Assembly (NCBI RefSeq): GCF_020054945.1
Contig: NZ_JAIHAU010000019.1
Location: forward strand, 1 to 46,876
Source of the DNA: Mahella sp.
Lineage (GTDB): Bacteria > Bacillota > Clostridia > Mahellales > Mahellaceae
Direction of reading: 5' to 3'
DNA: 46,876 bases
This document shows, one piece after another, positions 17,424-26,824 of the stretch; the first letter of the stretch is position 1, and each line of letters opens with the position of its first letter. The notes beneath the pieces are model-generated. The model was not told the DNA's origin and ran no database searches. It saw only the letters and a program-made list of their open reading frames with translations. Both the position numbers and the translations under genes were made by a program.

Positions 17424-18419
17424 TTATGCCATAGCCTTATCTTTATCCCTGCGTTGCCTCTTCAGCAAAGCGTTGTGCCATTTGCCGCACCTGTCACCCC
17501 ATCTGGCCACCACCTGTTTATCAGCCATAATCTGTACCACCTCGCATTGGTTGGCACAACCATCACAATCAAAGCTTTTGGTTTTAAAATCCATATCGAC
17601 GAGATCAAATCCTCGAAAATCAGTATATCCTTTACGCTCGGCCTCTTCCTGAGCAAGTATGGCGGCTCCGATGGCTCCCATGACCTCGTGGTGTTCAGGT
17701 ACATATACATCACATTTTAATGCCTCTTCAAATGCGTGTTTTATACCTACGTTAGCGGCCACTCCACCTTGAAAAACGACTTTGGGCAGTATCTCCTTAC
17801 CTTTGCCCACATTGTTCAAATAATTTCTAACCAAAGCCTCGCATAAACCATTTATTATATCCTCGGGCTCATAGCCCATCTGCTGCTTGTGTATCATATC
17901 CGACTCGGCGAATACGGCACACCGGCCGGCTATACGTACTTTAGTAGTAGACCTAAGCGCCATCTCGCCGAATTGCTCTATTGGCACGTCGAGGCGCGCG
18001 GCCTGCCTGTCCAAAAATGAGCCGGTACCAGCCGCACATACGGTATTCATGGCAAAGTCCGTCACTATGCCATCGCGTATTATAATAATCTTAGAATCTT
18101 GCCCTCCTATTTCCAATATAGTAGAAACATCAGAAACTTTTTCCAAGGTTGCCACCGCATGAGCGGTTATTTCATTTTTCACTATATCCGCGCCTACCAT
18201 CACACCAGCTAAATCACGACCGCTGCCTGTGGAACCTACGCCGGTTATATCAGCCTCTTCAGGCATTTCGTCTCGCAGCAACCTCAATCCATCCTTTATA
18301 GCTTTTATAGGTTGGCCTTGCGTCTTTAAATACAGTTTGCTTATAACATTATGCTCATCATCGATAAGCACGAAGTCGCTGCTTACCGAGCCTATGTCAA
18401 TGCCCAAGTAATAATCCAT
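17424..18419 (-). CDS. 2-hydroxyacyl-CoA dehydratase activase (BcrAD/BadF/HgdC ATPase family)
   Basis: This 331-residue ASKHA-fold ATPase uses ATP to inject an electron from its iron-sulphur cluster into a dehydratase. Motifs seen are YLGIDIGSVSSDFVL (phosphate 1), EIGGQDSKIIII, NTVCAAGTGSFLD with one cluster cysteine, and GRCAVFAESDM with the other. These are hallmarks of the HgdC-type activator. A C-terminal extension contains CDGCANQCEV. The start overlaps the next dehydratase-like gene by 23 bases. Confidence 0.88.
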   Translation of the reverse strand: MDYYLGIDIGSVSSDFVLIDDEHNVISKLYLKTQGQPIKAIKDGLRLLRDEMPEEADITGVGSTGSGRDLAGVMVGADIVKNEITAHAVATLEKVSDVSTILEIGGQDSKIIIIRDGIVTDFAMNTVCAAGTGSFLDRQAARLDVPIEQFGEMALRSTTKVRIAGRCAVFAESDMIHKQQMGYEPEDIINGLCEALVRNYLNNVGKGKEILPKVVFQGGVAANVGIKHAFEEALKCDVYVPEHHEVMGAIGAAILAQEEAERKGYTDFRGFDLVDMDFKTKSFDCDGCANQCEVVQIMADKQVVARWGDRCGKWHNALLKRQRRDKDKAMA

Positions 18420-19521
18420 AATGTTTTTTCGCCCTTTCTTTTTCCCTTTTACGTTTCAGAAGGTCTACAAAAGCCTCCAAGCGGGTCTGATAGCCCGCTT
18501 CGCCGGTCATTTCGTCAAGTATGAGCGTCATCACCGGTATATTTTCATCTTTGCTGACCTGCGGCAATATGGTTTCGGCCACTATTTCCGGCATACAACC
18601 GAAAGGCATGAGCTGTATAACCCCATCGTATCCTTTACGGCTGTAAAGAACCGTATTGCCTATACATTCCCTGCCATGCCCGCCGACGCACAGATCCAAA
18701 TAAGGCTTAGCCGCTTTCTTTATCCTCTTCTCACTGCTCAAGCCCAGCAAGCCAAGGAATATATTATCTATTACCCACCCGCTTAAATCTATCGATCGGT
18801 TTACTTCTACGCCTAAATTACCCAGTTTTTGTTCGACATTGAGATTGACAAACGGTTCTATAAGCGTATATATTTCCCCTACTAATCCGATCTTAAGCGG
18901 TTGAAAGGTTTTATCAATCTTAATCGCTCTGACCTCATCCTTTGCTCGACGTATCACCTTCAATATTTCATATGGACCGAAGGCTTTTATCACATCAGCA
19001 CGATACTTCCCCCATATAGCATCGGTTTGACCTTTATCTATCTCCCTAGGCCGAACTTTCAATATCATTCTATCCAATTCATCGGCCTCTTTTATAATCT
19101 TAAATCCTAAATAACCGGCCTTTATAGCCTTTCCCGCTGTGACGTTGGGACCGCCCAGTTTGGCCAGCCTGCTGAACAATGGCTTAAAATCGCCATCCTG
19201 AGGCGGATCCAATATCAATATCTCGGCATCATAGCCCAGATCATTCAGTATCTCCTGCTGAACCACCCCGTAATAGCCAAAACGACACGGCCCGCAACTG
19301 CCTGTGATAGCTATTGTATCCGCTCCACGCTCTATGCTCTCAATATAATTGCCTAGCGTCACTTTCAAAGGCAAACATGCCATCTCCGGCGCGTACCTGG
19401 TGCCAAGTTCCAGTGTACGACTGGTGCATAAAGGCGGAACTACTACCTCCACGCCCAACGCATCGAATACAGCCTTAACCCCTATGTAGGTATTACCTAT
19501 ATGCGGGAACGTCACCTTCAT
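18397..19521 (-). CDS. Acyl-CoA dehydratase activase-related protein, CoA-substrate/iron-sulphur type (DUF2229-like)
   Basis: The 374-residue protein resembles the D-component of 2-hydroxyglutaryl-CoA dehydratase and the second half of large activase fusion proteins found in Clostridia. It begins MKVTFPHIGNTYIGVKA. Conserved cysteines occur in PPLCTSRTLELG, APEMACLPLK and GSCGPCRFGYYG, and a later MPFGCMPEIVAE segment suggests a shared [4Fe-4S] site. It overlaps both neighbours, so the three proteins are probably made together as a complex. The true substrate is unknown. Confidence 0.8.
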   Translation of the reverse strand: MKVTFPHIGNTYIGVKAVFDALGVEVVVPPLCTSRTLELGTRYAPEMACLPLKVTLGNYIESIERGADTIAITGSCGPCRFGYYGVVQQEILNDLGYDAEILILDPPQDGDFKPLFSRLAKLGGPNVTAGKAIKAGYLGFKIIKEADELDRMILKVRPREIDKGQTDAIWGKYRADVIKAFGPYEILKVIRRAKDEVRAIKIDKTFQPLKIGLVGEIYTLIEPFVNLNVEQKLGNLGVEVNRSIDLSGWVIDNIFLGLLGLSSEKRIKKAAKPYLDLCVGGHGRECIGNTVLYSRKGYDGVIQLMPFGCMPEIVAETILPQVSKDENIPVMTLILDEMTGEAGYQTRLEAFVDLLKRKREKERAKKHYGLLLGH

Positions 19522-20497
19522 GTTGATCCCTCCATTTTATCATATCTAAGAAAGCCTCTACGCGCGTATCTACGCCGGCTTGACCGGTATGTTCATCTAT
19601 ATTCAATATCATAATAGGTATATTGTCCAAACGCCTGCCGCGGCGTTGCACGAGCTCGGTTATAAATGCATCGACGCCGCATCCGAAAGCCGACATATAT
19701 ATGACGCCTTTTACGCTTTTGGAGCGAATCATGTGCATAGCTGATGCGTAAATATTCTTGCCGAATGTATAAAACATATGTTTAGGCAGTTTATCGGCCT
19801 CTTCATCTATAACATCATCCGCCACATTTTCAGGCGTTATAACACCATAGCCGGCCTGCCTTACTTTATCGATCAGACCCATGCTCAAATAATTATCGTA
19901 TATAACATAGGGATGCCCTATTATGCCTATAGCCTGGCTATAATCGCGCGCGCTTTTTATTTCGCGAAATGCTTTATCTTGTCTGTCGCCCAATAGATCT
20001 ATTGGCAGAAAACCCGACCTGAGCAACGCATCGTAACCGCGCTGCGCCTTCACAGCCTCAGAATAGGCTTCGCTTATAGCGGATTTATCGTTCGTTATAT
20101 GACGCCCTACAGACATAAAAAATCCGCGCATCTCCTCCATGCTGCCGTTCTTATGCATATTTAGAGTCTCATCTATTATCGGCGGTAGATGCGCTATGGA
20201 GTTTTTTATCATTTCCGGCAAGCCGCAAAATTTAGGACATATATATTCATGCTTGGCCACGCTAACCAGCCGCGGTACAAATATGACGTCTGATTTACTC
20301 GCTAGCTCCAGAATATGACCTCGAAATAGTTTTAAAGGCAGACAAGCATCATCAGCGAAATCCTTGATACCGCGATCTAGTATGTTTTTATTTGTATCAT
20401 CAGAAACGATGATCTCGCAACCCAACTTTTCAAAAAACGTCCGCCACAATGGATAATATATATAATACAGCAAACCTTTAGCGATACCTATCTTCAT
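19493..20497 (-). CDS. Acyl-CoA dehydratase activase-related protein, N-terminal type (DUF2229)
   Basis: The 334-residue protein begins MKIGIAKGLLYYIYYPLW. It has cysteines at DDACLPLKLFRGH, ICPKFCGLP and SAFGCGVDAFI that match the dehydratase-like cluster ligands. It is a paralogue of the gene downstream and the first gene of the operon. The open frame reaches 20542, but GGGAGGAC lies just before the ATG at 20497, so that start is chosen. In many Clostridia these three modules are one long protein; here they are separate overlapping genes. Confidence 0.8.
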   Translation of the reverse strand: MKIGIAKGLLYYIYYPLWRTFFEKLGCEIIVSDDTNKNILDRGIKDFADDACLPLKLFRGHILELASKSDVIFVPRLVSVAKHEYICPKFCGLPEMIKNSIAHLPPIIDETLNMHKNGSMEEMRGFFMSVGRHITNDKSAISEAYSEAVKAQRGYDALLRSGFLPIDLLGDRQDKAFREIKSARDYSQAIGIIGHPYVIYDNYLSMGLIDKVRQAGYGVITPENVADDVIDEEADKLPKHMFYTFGKNIYASAMHMIRSKSVKGVIYMSAFGCGVDAFITELVQRRGRRLDNIPIMILNIDEHTGQAGVDTRVEAFLDMIKWRDQHEGDVPAYR

Positions 20498-20582
20498 ATA
20501 CTTGTCCTCCCAAAACATAAACCATAGGAATATTATAAACAATATCCGTAGAATTTATATCCTAATTACATTATACAAAATA

Positions 20583-20611
20583 ATTATAGTACCATAATCT
20601 ACAAAATTCAA
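20583..20611 (-). promoter_or_regulatory. Promoter of the dehydratase-activase operon
   Basis: On the minus strand, TTGAAT (20606-20611) and TATAAT (20583-20588) are exactly 17 bases apart. They lie about 85 bases before the start of the first gene. The gap between this operon and the divergent HPr-like gene is AT-rich and holds no other clear feature. Confidence 0.6.
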
Positions 20612-20695
20612 GTTTGTTAGAGCAAAATATCACAATTTTATAGATGGGCTTTTATACATAATGCATATTGAACATATCTCAATATTATGATAGCC

Positions 20696-20701
20696 TATAA
20701 T
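20696..20701 (+). promoter_or_regulatory. Possible -10 element of the HPr-like gene
   Basis: A perfect TATAAT lies 32 bases before the start codon. TTGAAC occurs 22 bases upstream of it, too far for a standard sigma-A promoter, so only the -10 element is called. Confidence 0.3.
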
Positions 20702-20733
20702 TGTAAACAACAAATATAAAGGGGGACTTTACG

Positions 20734-20964
20734 ATGAAGACAGTAAATATAAGGCTGCAGATGGCTGAGAATGTCAAGAAATTTGTAGGCATAGTAAGCA
20801 AATATCCTTATGAGATCGATTTGCGTTCAGGCCGACATGTAGTGGACGCCAAATCTATACTGGGCATATTCAGCTTGGATTTGAATAAGCCGATAGTAAT
20901 GGAAATATACAGCGACGACTGTGAAGATCTTTTGAATGAGCTGAAGGAGTTCATAGTGGAATAA
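20734..20964 (+). CDS. HPr-family protein lacking the phosphorylatable histidine
   Basis: The 76-residue protein aligns with HPr of the PEP:sugar phosphotransferase system. SKYPYEIDLRSG matches the region after helix 1. AKSILGIFSLDL matches the KSIMGVMSL segment that holds regulatory Ser46, which is kept. The usual active-site GxHARPA is replaced by QMAENVK, so His15 is absent and it cannot relay phosphate. B. subtilis Crh also lacks His15 and keeps Ser46. A regulatory role is plausible. It stands alone, with a GGGGG ribosome-binding site and its own terminator. Confidence 0.8.
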   Translation: MKTVNIRLQMAENVKKFVGIVSKYPYEIDLRSGRHVVDAKSILGIFSLDLNKPIVMEIYSDDCEDLLNELKEFIVE

Positions 20965-20978
20965 TCCACTACATACTA

Positions 20979-21018
20979 AAAAGAAATAGCCGCATGATAT
21001 CATGCGGCTATTTCTTTT
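20979..21018. terminator. Bidirectional terminator between the HPr-like gene and oadA
   Basis: This is a perfect 40-base palindrome centred between 20998 and 20999, with a GC-rich core (AGCCGCAT) and A/T runs at both ends. It serves the plus-strand HPr-like gene and the convergent minus-strand decarboxylase operon. Confidence 0.88.
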
Positions 21019-21031
21019 GATCACACCCGCT

Positions 21032-22429
21032 TTATACTGGATGGACTTTATTTTCCTCATCGAGCAACGTACTATCTATTTTATATTTCTGCGCTCTGCG
21101 GTACTTGAAGAAATCCAAGGCTACTTGTGGGAATGAGGCATAACTCAATACATCCTCTTCCTGTTCCATATATTCCTTTATCTCGTTGCGGAATTTATCC
21201 AACTGTGGTTCTAATAAATCTGCCGGCCGGCAATCTATAACAGGTTCATCCCCTATTATCTTCTTCTTTATTTCCTCCGATATGGGCACGGGTGGTCGCC
21301 CGTATTCACCGCGCACATAAGCTTTTACCTCATTCGGTATCATCTTATAGCGCTCACCGGTTATAACGTTGAGCACAGCCTGCGTGCCTACCATCTGGCT
21401 CATAGGGGTTACCAGCGGCGGATATCCGAGATCAGCCCTGACGCGCGGCACTTCCTTGAGCACCTCGTCGTATTTATCGAGCTGATTTTGTTGTTTAAGC
21501 TGTGATACAAGATTGGATAGCATACCGCCTGGTACTTGGTATATGAGCGCATTCACGTCTACGCTCAACACCTTGGGATCCAGCGTACCCATAGCCATAT
21601 ATTTCTCTTTTATAGGCGTGAAATATTCAGCTATTTCATTTAATATATCCAAATCCAGACCCGTGTCATAGGGGGTATCTTTAAGCGCCGCCACCAGCGT
21701 CTCTGTTGGTGGCTGCGATGTACCCATGGAAAATGGCGATATGGCGGTATCAACCACATCAGCTCCAGCCTCTATAGCCTTAAGGTAGCTCATTGATGCC
21801 AAGCCGCTGGTATAATGCGTATGGACTTGTATAGGAAGATCTACTACCTCTTTTAAGCGTTTGACCAGATCATATGCCGCATAAGGCGTTAGCAAACCCG
21901 CCATGTCCTTTATGCATATGGAGTCCACATCCAATTCCACAAGCTGTTTCGCAATATCCACATACGTGTCCAACGTATGCACCGGGCTTATAGTGTATAC
22001 TATGGTGCCCTGCGCATGCCCTCCCGCGTCTTTGGTGGCGCGCACAGCCGTTTCAAGATTGCGCACATCGTTTAGGGCATCGAATATACGTATTATATCC
22101 ATGCCGTTGCCCACTGCGCGCTTGACAAACTCGGTCACCACATCGTCGGGATAATGCTTATAGCCCAATAAATTCTGACCGCGCAGCAGCATTTGAAGCT
22201 TGGTATTCTTAGCGCTTTTGCGTATCTTGCGCAGCCGCTCCCACGGATCCTCATGCAGAAAGCGCAGCGCTGAATCAAATGTAGCGCCTCCCCACATCTC
22301 TATCGAATGATACCCTACCTGATCTATCACATCGACTATAGGGAGCATCTCATCGGTGCTCATGCGCGTGGCTATGAGCGACTGATGAGCATCCCTCAAA
22401 ATCGTTTCTGTTATACCTACTTTAGCCAT
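21032..22429 (-). CDS. oadA: Oxaloacetate decarboxylase alpha / pyruvate carboxylase 5S-type carboxyltransferase subunit
   Basis: The 465-residue TIM-barrel protein begins with ITETILRDAHQSLIATRM, the metal- and pyruvate-site signature of this family. It also has KDMAGLLTPYAAYDLVKRLK and HTHYTSG with metal-binding histidines. It lacks the C-terminal biotin domain found in many OadA proteins; biotin is supplied by the separate carrier encoded upstream. It transfers carboxyl groups between oxaloacetate/pyruvate and biotin. It is the last gene of the operon, 16 bases after oadB. Confidence 0.92.
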   Translation of the reverse strand: MAKVGITETILRDAHQSLIATRMSTDEMLPIVDVIDQVGYHSIEMWGGATFDSALRFLHEDPWERLRKIRKSAKNTKLQMLLRGQNLLGYKHYPDDVVTEFVKRAVGNGMDIIRIFDALNDVRNLETAVRATKDAGGHAQGTIVYTISPVHTLDTYVDIAKQLVELDVDSICIKDMAGLLTPYAAYDLVKRLKEVVDLPIQVHTHYTSGLASMSYLKAIEAGADVVDTAISPFSMGTSQPPTETLVAALKDTPYDTGLDLDILNEIAEYFTPIKEKYMAMGTLDPKVLSVDVNALIYQVPGGMLSNLVSQLKQQNQLDKYDEVLKEVPRVRADLGYPPLVTPMSQMVGTQAVLNVITGERYKMIPNEVKAYVRGEYGRPPVPISEEIKKKIIGDEPVIDCRPADLLEPQLDKFRNEIKEYMEQEEDVLSYASFPQVALDFFKYRRAQKYKIDSTLLDEENKVHPV

Positions 22430-22445
22430 AAAATATCACCTTTCT

Positions 22446-23576
22446 CTATCCGAATATCGCTAAAAACACACCGGCGGCCACCACCGTACCTATAACACCT
22501 GCCACGTTTGGCCCCATGGCATGCATAAGCAGGAAGTTGCCGGGATTCTCCTGCTGGCCCACTACCTGACTCACGCGCGCGGCCATCGGCACTGCTGATA
22601 CGCCGGCCGAGCCTATGAGCGGATTAACCTTGCCACCGCTCAGTTTATACATAATTTTGCCTAATAGCACACCACAGGCTGTACTGACCGCAAACGCCAC
22701 CAATCCTAACGCTATGATAAACAGCGTCTGTGATGTCAGGAAATTGTCTGCGCTGGCCGTAGCACCTACCGTAACGCCAAGGAATATGACAACTATATTG
22801 TTGAGCTCGTTCTGCGCCGTCTTACTTAGCCGGTCTACCACCAGCGACTCCCTAAAGAGGTTGCCCAACATGAGCATGCCCAGGAGAGGTGCTGCCGACG
22901 GCAGCAAAAGCGAACCCACTATAGTAACAATTATAGGGAACAATATACGTTCAGTCTTGGTTACCGGCCTTAATTGCTCCATAACCACACCGCGCTCCTC
23001 CTTAGTGGTAAGAGCTTTCATTATAGGCGGCTGTATTATAGGCACCAATGCCATATACGAATATGCTGCTATAGCTATAGCTCCAAGGAGTTCGGGTGCC
23101 AGCTTAGATGCCAGGTATATGGCCGTAGGCCCGTCGGCACCGCCTATTATACCTATGGAAGCCGATTGTTGAGCGGTAAAACCGAATAACAGCGCACCTA
23201 TGAATGTAGCAAACACGCCGAATTGAGCCGCCGCCCCCAGTAAAATGCTCTTAGGATTGGCTATAAGAGGGCCGAAGTCAGTCATAGCCCCCACGCCGAG
23301 AAATATAAGGGGCGGATATATATCGAGTTCCACGCCCTGATAAAGATACCACAAAAGGCCGCCTATATGGCCGTCGCCTGGCGGATTCATGAGCCCGGCC
23401 GCCGGCAGATTGGCCAACAGCATGCCGAACGATATAGGCAGCAATAACAGAGGCTCGTATTTTTTCTCTATAGCCAAATATATCAACACTCCGGCTATAA
23501 CCATCATCAGCACCTGCTGCCACGTCAGTTGCAGTAAACCGGTCTGCTGCAACAGCTTTGCAAACATATCTCCCAT
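22446..23576 (-). CDS. oadB: Sodium-translocating decarboxylase beta subunit
   Basis: The 376-residue polytopic membrane protein decarboxylates carboxybiotin and pumps Na+ outward. Many hydrophobic segments are present, with family motifs [27 protein letters not shown] (containing the key Asp) and [13 protein letters not shown]. The C-terminal [14 protein letters not shown] is also typical. It lies 21 bases after the biotin carrier gene. Confidence 0.94.
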   Translation of the reverse strand: MGDMFAKLLQQTGLLQLTWQQVLMMVIAGVLIYLAIEKKYEPLLLLPISFGMLLANLPAAGLMNPPGDGHIGGLLWYLYQGVELDIYPPLIFLGVGAMTDFGPLIANPKSILLGAAAQFGVFATFIGALLFGFTAQQSASIGIIGGADGPTAIYLASKLAPELLGAIAIAAYSYMALVPIIQPPIMKALTTKEERGVVMEQLRPVTKTERILFPIIVTIVGSLLLPSAAPLLGMLMLGNLFRESLVVDRLSKTAQNELNNIVVIFLGVTVGATASADNFLTSQTLFIIALGLVAFAVSTACGVLLGKIMYKLSGGKVNPLIGSAGVSAVPMAARVSQVVGQQENPGNFLLMHAMGPNVAGVIGTVVAAGVFLAIFG

Positions 23577-23597
23577 GTCGCTTTCCCCTTCCCGGCC

Positions 23598-24002
23598 TTA
23601 TTGCAATACGATCATGGGATCACCCGAATTGACCGATGCTCCTTTGCTGACGGCAACGCTTACCACTTTGCCGTCTTGCGGCGCCATAATCTCATTTTCC
23701 ATCTTCATGGCCTCCAGTATGATAAGCACATCGCCCTTTTTAACGCTATCGCCTTCTTTTACCTTCACGTCCAATATGGTGCCTGGCATAGGGGCCGATA
23801 CGGTAATGGCACCTGCCGGTGCTGTTATCGGTTTAGCCTTTGGCGCTTCGGCCTTAGGAGCTACCTGAGCCGGTGCTTCGGCCTTGGGTGCAGCGGGTGA
23901 AACGGGAGCCGCTGCAGGTTGTTGGGCGGTTACACCATCTCTTATCTCTTCGACTTCTACCTCATATGATTTACCATTTACGTTTATCATAAATTTACGC
24001 AT
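23598..24002 (-). CDS. Biotin carboxyl carrier protein of the decarboxylase
   Basis: This small protein carries biotin between the carboxyltransferases and the membrane pump. The biotinylation site EAMKMENEI is present in a C-terminal biotinyl domain (last 70 residues). A flexible Ala/Pro/Lys-rich linker precedes it (repeated APKAEAP). The frame opens upstream at 24011, but GGAGGG abuts that ATG, so the ATG at 24002 (134 residues) is better spaced. Similar to MmdC or GcdC. Confidence 0.92.
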   Translation of the reverse strand: MRKFMINVNGKSYEVEVEEIRDGVTAQQPAAAPVSPAAPKAEAPAQVAPKAEAPKAKPITAPAGAITVSAPMPGTILDVKVKEGDSVKKGDVLIILEAMKMENEIMAPQDGKVVSVAVSKGASVNSGDPMIVLQ

Positions 24003-24024
24003 AATTATCATCCCTCCACTTTTT

Positions 24025-24378
24025 CTATAATCTATTCATTAACTGTTGCTGTCTGCCCATTTTATTCCAAACCGGCGTATAAGGCGGCACACGCTTTATC
24101 GACTTTATATTGAGGTCATAAGCCGATACATTAAGGCTGGCCGCTATGGCAGCCGCTATAACGGCTACCAGTTCTTCTTCATCTTCAAGCTCGACCTCCT
24201 GTATAGCATCTTCGTCGGCATTGTATTGCACTGGTGCTGCCGCAGCCGTTTCTTTCTGTTGCTTTTTGTCATTCCTGCCTGCAAACGCATGTATGGCCTC
24301 TATGATGTATTGAAGCAGTATCAATACTGCAAAGACAACCAGCGCGCCTAATATGGCTATAAGTATATCTTCCCACAA
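24025..24378 (-). CDS. Oxaloacetate/methylmalonyl-CoA decarboxylase gamma subunit (OadG family)
   Basis: The 117-residue protein has one N-terminal membrane helix (about 5-28), a charged linker and an acidic stretch. It ends in a segment with ELVAVIAAAIAASL, as in OadG/MmdD subunits that hold the complex together. The apparent start is TTG at 24378, spaced about 9 bases from GGGGGGTG. It lies between mmdA and the carrier gene, the usual order. Confidence 0.85.
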   Translation of the reverse strand: MWEDILIAILGALVVFAVLILLQYIIEAIHAFAGRNDKKQQKETAAAAPVQYNADEDAIQEVELEDEEELVAVIAAAIAASLNVSAYDLNIKSIKRVPPYTPVWNKMGRQQQLMNRL

Positions 24379-24394
24379 ATTCGTTCACCCCCCG

Positions 24395-25945
24395 TTATAC
24401 CGGGAAATTCCCGTGCTTTTTAGCCGGTCGCTCTTCGCGCTTTCCAGCCAACATCTCTAATGCAGCTATAAGGCGCGGCCTGGTTTCCTCCGGAACTATT
24501 ATATCATCCACATAACCTCGGGCTGCTGCCTTGTATGGGTTGGCGAACTGGCTCCTGTACTCTTCGATCTTCTGTTCTCTGGTTTCCACGGGATTATCCG
24601 ATGCCTCTATCTCCTTGCGGAATATTATATTGGCTGCTCCATCCGGACCCATGACCGCTATTTCAGCCGTGGGCCATGCGAACACCATGTCGGCTCCCAG
24701 ATGTCTGCTGCTCATGGCTATGTAAGCCCCGCCGTACGCCTTCCTCAATATAACGTTTATCTTGGGCACAGTAGCCTCTGAATAGGCATAAAGCAGCTTG
24801 GCGCCATGCCTTATGACACCGCCGTGCTCCTGATCAACGCCAGGTAAATATCCCGGTACATCAGTGAATGTGATGAGAGGTATGTTGAAAGCATCGCAAA
24901 AACGCACAAATCGCGCGGCTTTATCCGATGCATTTATATCCAGCGATCCTGCCATGACTTTGGGCTGATTGGCCACTATACCTACCGTCTTGCCATTCAT
25001 GCGGGCAAATCCTACCACCATATTCTGCGCGTAATAGGGCTGTACCTCGAAGAAATCGCCATCATCTATAACCGCGGTTATTATATCCTTAACATCGTAG
25101 GGCTTATTTGGATTATCCGGCACTATGTAGTTCAAGTCAGGCACTAAGCGGTTAAGGTCATCATCGCATTCCTGCCACGGCACATCCTCCAAATTATTGG
25201 AAGGTAGGAAGCTCAACAGCTTTCGAATACCTTCTATGCAGCTTTTCTCATCGCCGTACATGAAATGCGCCACCCCGCTGGTGCTATTATGCGTCATAGC
25301 ACCGCCCAATTGTTCGGCAGTCACAGCCTCGCCCGTCACAGCCTGTACCACCTGAGGGCCTGTGATGAACATCTGGCTGGTCTTATCGACCATGAATACG
25401 AAATCCATAAGCGCGGGTGAATATACGGCACCGCCGGCACAAGGCCCCATTATAACCGCTATCTGCGGTATAACACCCGATGCCATAGTATTCCTCAAGA
25501 AGATATCACCGTAACCTTTTAAGGCATCTACACCCTCTTGTATCCTGGCACCTCCCGAATCGTTTATACCTATGACAGGTACGCCGTTCTTCATGGCCAT
25601 GTCCAGTACCTTGGCTATCTTCATAGCATGCATCTCGCCCAGCGATCCACCTACTACGGTGAAGTCCTGCGCAAATACATAGATCGGCCGGCCATCCACC
25701 GTACCATAACCGGTTACCACGCCGTCAGCCGGCGCTTCGGTTTTGTCCATGCCGAACTCGACGCTACGGTGCTGTACAAAAGCATCTATCTCTATAAAGC
25801 TGCCTTGATCCAGCAGCAGATCGATGCGCTCACGAGCTGTCAGCTTGCCGCTGGCATGCTGCTTGTCTATGCGGGCTTGCCCCCCGCCTTCTTTTAGTTT
25901 GAGCTTTTTGCTCTTCAGTTCTTGTAATTTGTCCTCGTTGCTCAT
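24395..25945 (-). CDS. mmdA: Methylmalonyl-CoA decarboxylase alpha / acyl-CoA carboxyltransferase subunit
   Basis: The 516-residue crotonase-fold carboxyltransferase has the biotin-site and CoA-site motifs seen in propionyl-CoA carboxylase beta and Mmd[28 protein letters not shown] and [13 protein letters not shown]. With OadB/OadG and the carrier it would form a Na+-pumping methylmalonyl-CoA decarboxylase. With OadA it could instead form a transcarboxylase. A strong AGGAGG precedes the ATG. It lies 11 bases after speB. Confidence 0.92.
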   Translation of the reverse strand: MSNEDKLQELKSKKLKLKEGGGQARIDKQHASGKLTARERIDLLLDQGSFIEIDAFVQHRSVEFGMDKTEAPADGVVTGYGTVDGRPIYVFAQDFTVVGGSLGEMHAMKIAKVLDMAMKNGVPVIGINDSGGARIQEGVDALKGYGDIFLRNTMASGVIPQIAVIMGPCAGGAVYSPALMDFVFMVDKTSQMFITGPQVVQAVTGEAVTAEQLGGAMTHNSTSGVAHFMYGDEKSCIEGIRKLLSFLPSNNLEDVPWQECDDDLNRLVPDLNYIVPDNPNKPYDVKDIITAVIDDGDFFEVQPYYAQNMVVGFARMNGKTVGIVANQPKVMAGSLDINASDKAARFVRFCDAFNIPLITFTDVPGYLPGVDQEHGGVIRHGAKLLYAYSEATVPKINVILRKAYGGAYIAMSSRHLGADMVFAWPTAEIAVMGPDGAANIIFRKEIEASDNPVETREQKIEEYRSQFANPYKAAARGYVDDIIVPEETRPRLIAALEMLAGKREERPAKKHGNFPV

Positions 25946-25956
25946 GCTACTCCTCC

Positions 25957-26817
25957 TTAAAACAAAGCCAGTAAGGCTTCGCGTATTATTTTAGCAGCTA
26001 AAATAGCTGTTCTATTGGATAAATCATAATCGGGTGACACCTCTACAAGGTCAAAACCTACGACATCCAAACCTTGCATAACATGAATGGCTTCTAGGAT
26101 CTCGCCCGATGTGCATCCCGCCGGTTCCGGCGTGCCGGTACCGTTGGCATATGCCGGATCTACAACATCTATATCAAGGGTTATATAAACCGGATGGCCT
26201 TTTAAGTCATGCAGGCACCGTTTAAGCGGCTCCAGCACTTTGAATTTAAACATGTGCATATACTGCTTGGCATAATCAAATTCCTCTTTAATACCCGAAC
26301 GTATGCCGAATTGATATACGTGATCAGGCGGTAAAAAGTCTATTATTCTACGTATGGCCGAGGCGTGGGAATTCTTTTGACCAAAAAATTCATTCCTTAA
26401 ATCGGCATGGGCATCAAAATGCACCAAATATATATCGTCGCCGTATTTCTCATAAACACTGCGCACAATGGGAGCGCTTATAAGGTGCTCACCGCCTATA
26501 AACAGCGGCTTTTTATTATCATTCAATATATCAGACGCAGCGTCCCCTATTATATCGAGACTTTGTTCAACATTGCCGAAAGGCAGCTCGAGATCTCCAT
26601 AATCGAAGAACTTTATGCTATCCAAACTACTATCTAAATAAGGGCTGTACTCCTCTATTGAACACGAAACCTCTCTTATGGTCTGCGGGCCGAAACGCGT
26701 GCCTGGCCTGTAACTTACGGTATAATCCATGGGCGCTCCGACCATGACGATATCGGCGGCGTCATAATCTTCAATGCTGCTTAAAAACCGATTACCCCAT
26801 TTTGTTTGATTTAACAT
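25957..26817 (-). CDS. speB: Agmatinase
   Basis: Agmatinase hydrolyses agmatine to putrescine and urea. Metal ligands of the ureohydrolase family are visible: [13 protein letters not shown] and [11 protein letters not shown], with the GTGTPEPAG substrate loop. The frame opens at a GTG at 26835 that overlaps speE. The ATG at 26817, with AAGGCGG six bases upstream and a start (MLNQTKW) like that of homologues, is preferred. The choice is not certain. With speE it forms a short polyamine pathway. Confidence 0.92.
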   Translation of the reverse strand: MLNQTKWGNRFLSSIEDYDAADIVMVGAPMDYTVSYRPGTRFGPQTIREVSCSIEEYSPYLDSSLDSIKFFDYGDLELPFGNVEQSLDIIGDAASDILNDNKKPLFIGGEHLISAPIVRSVYEKYGDDIYLVHFDAHADLRNEFFGQKNSHASAIRRIIDFLPPDHVYQFGIRSGIKEEFDYAKQYMHMFKFKVLEPLKRCLHDLKGHPVYITLDIDVVDPAYANGTGTPEPAGCTSGEILEAIHVMQGLDVVGFDLVEVSPDYDLSNRTAILAAKIIREALLALF

Positions 26818-26824
26818 ATCCGCC

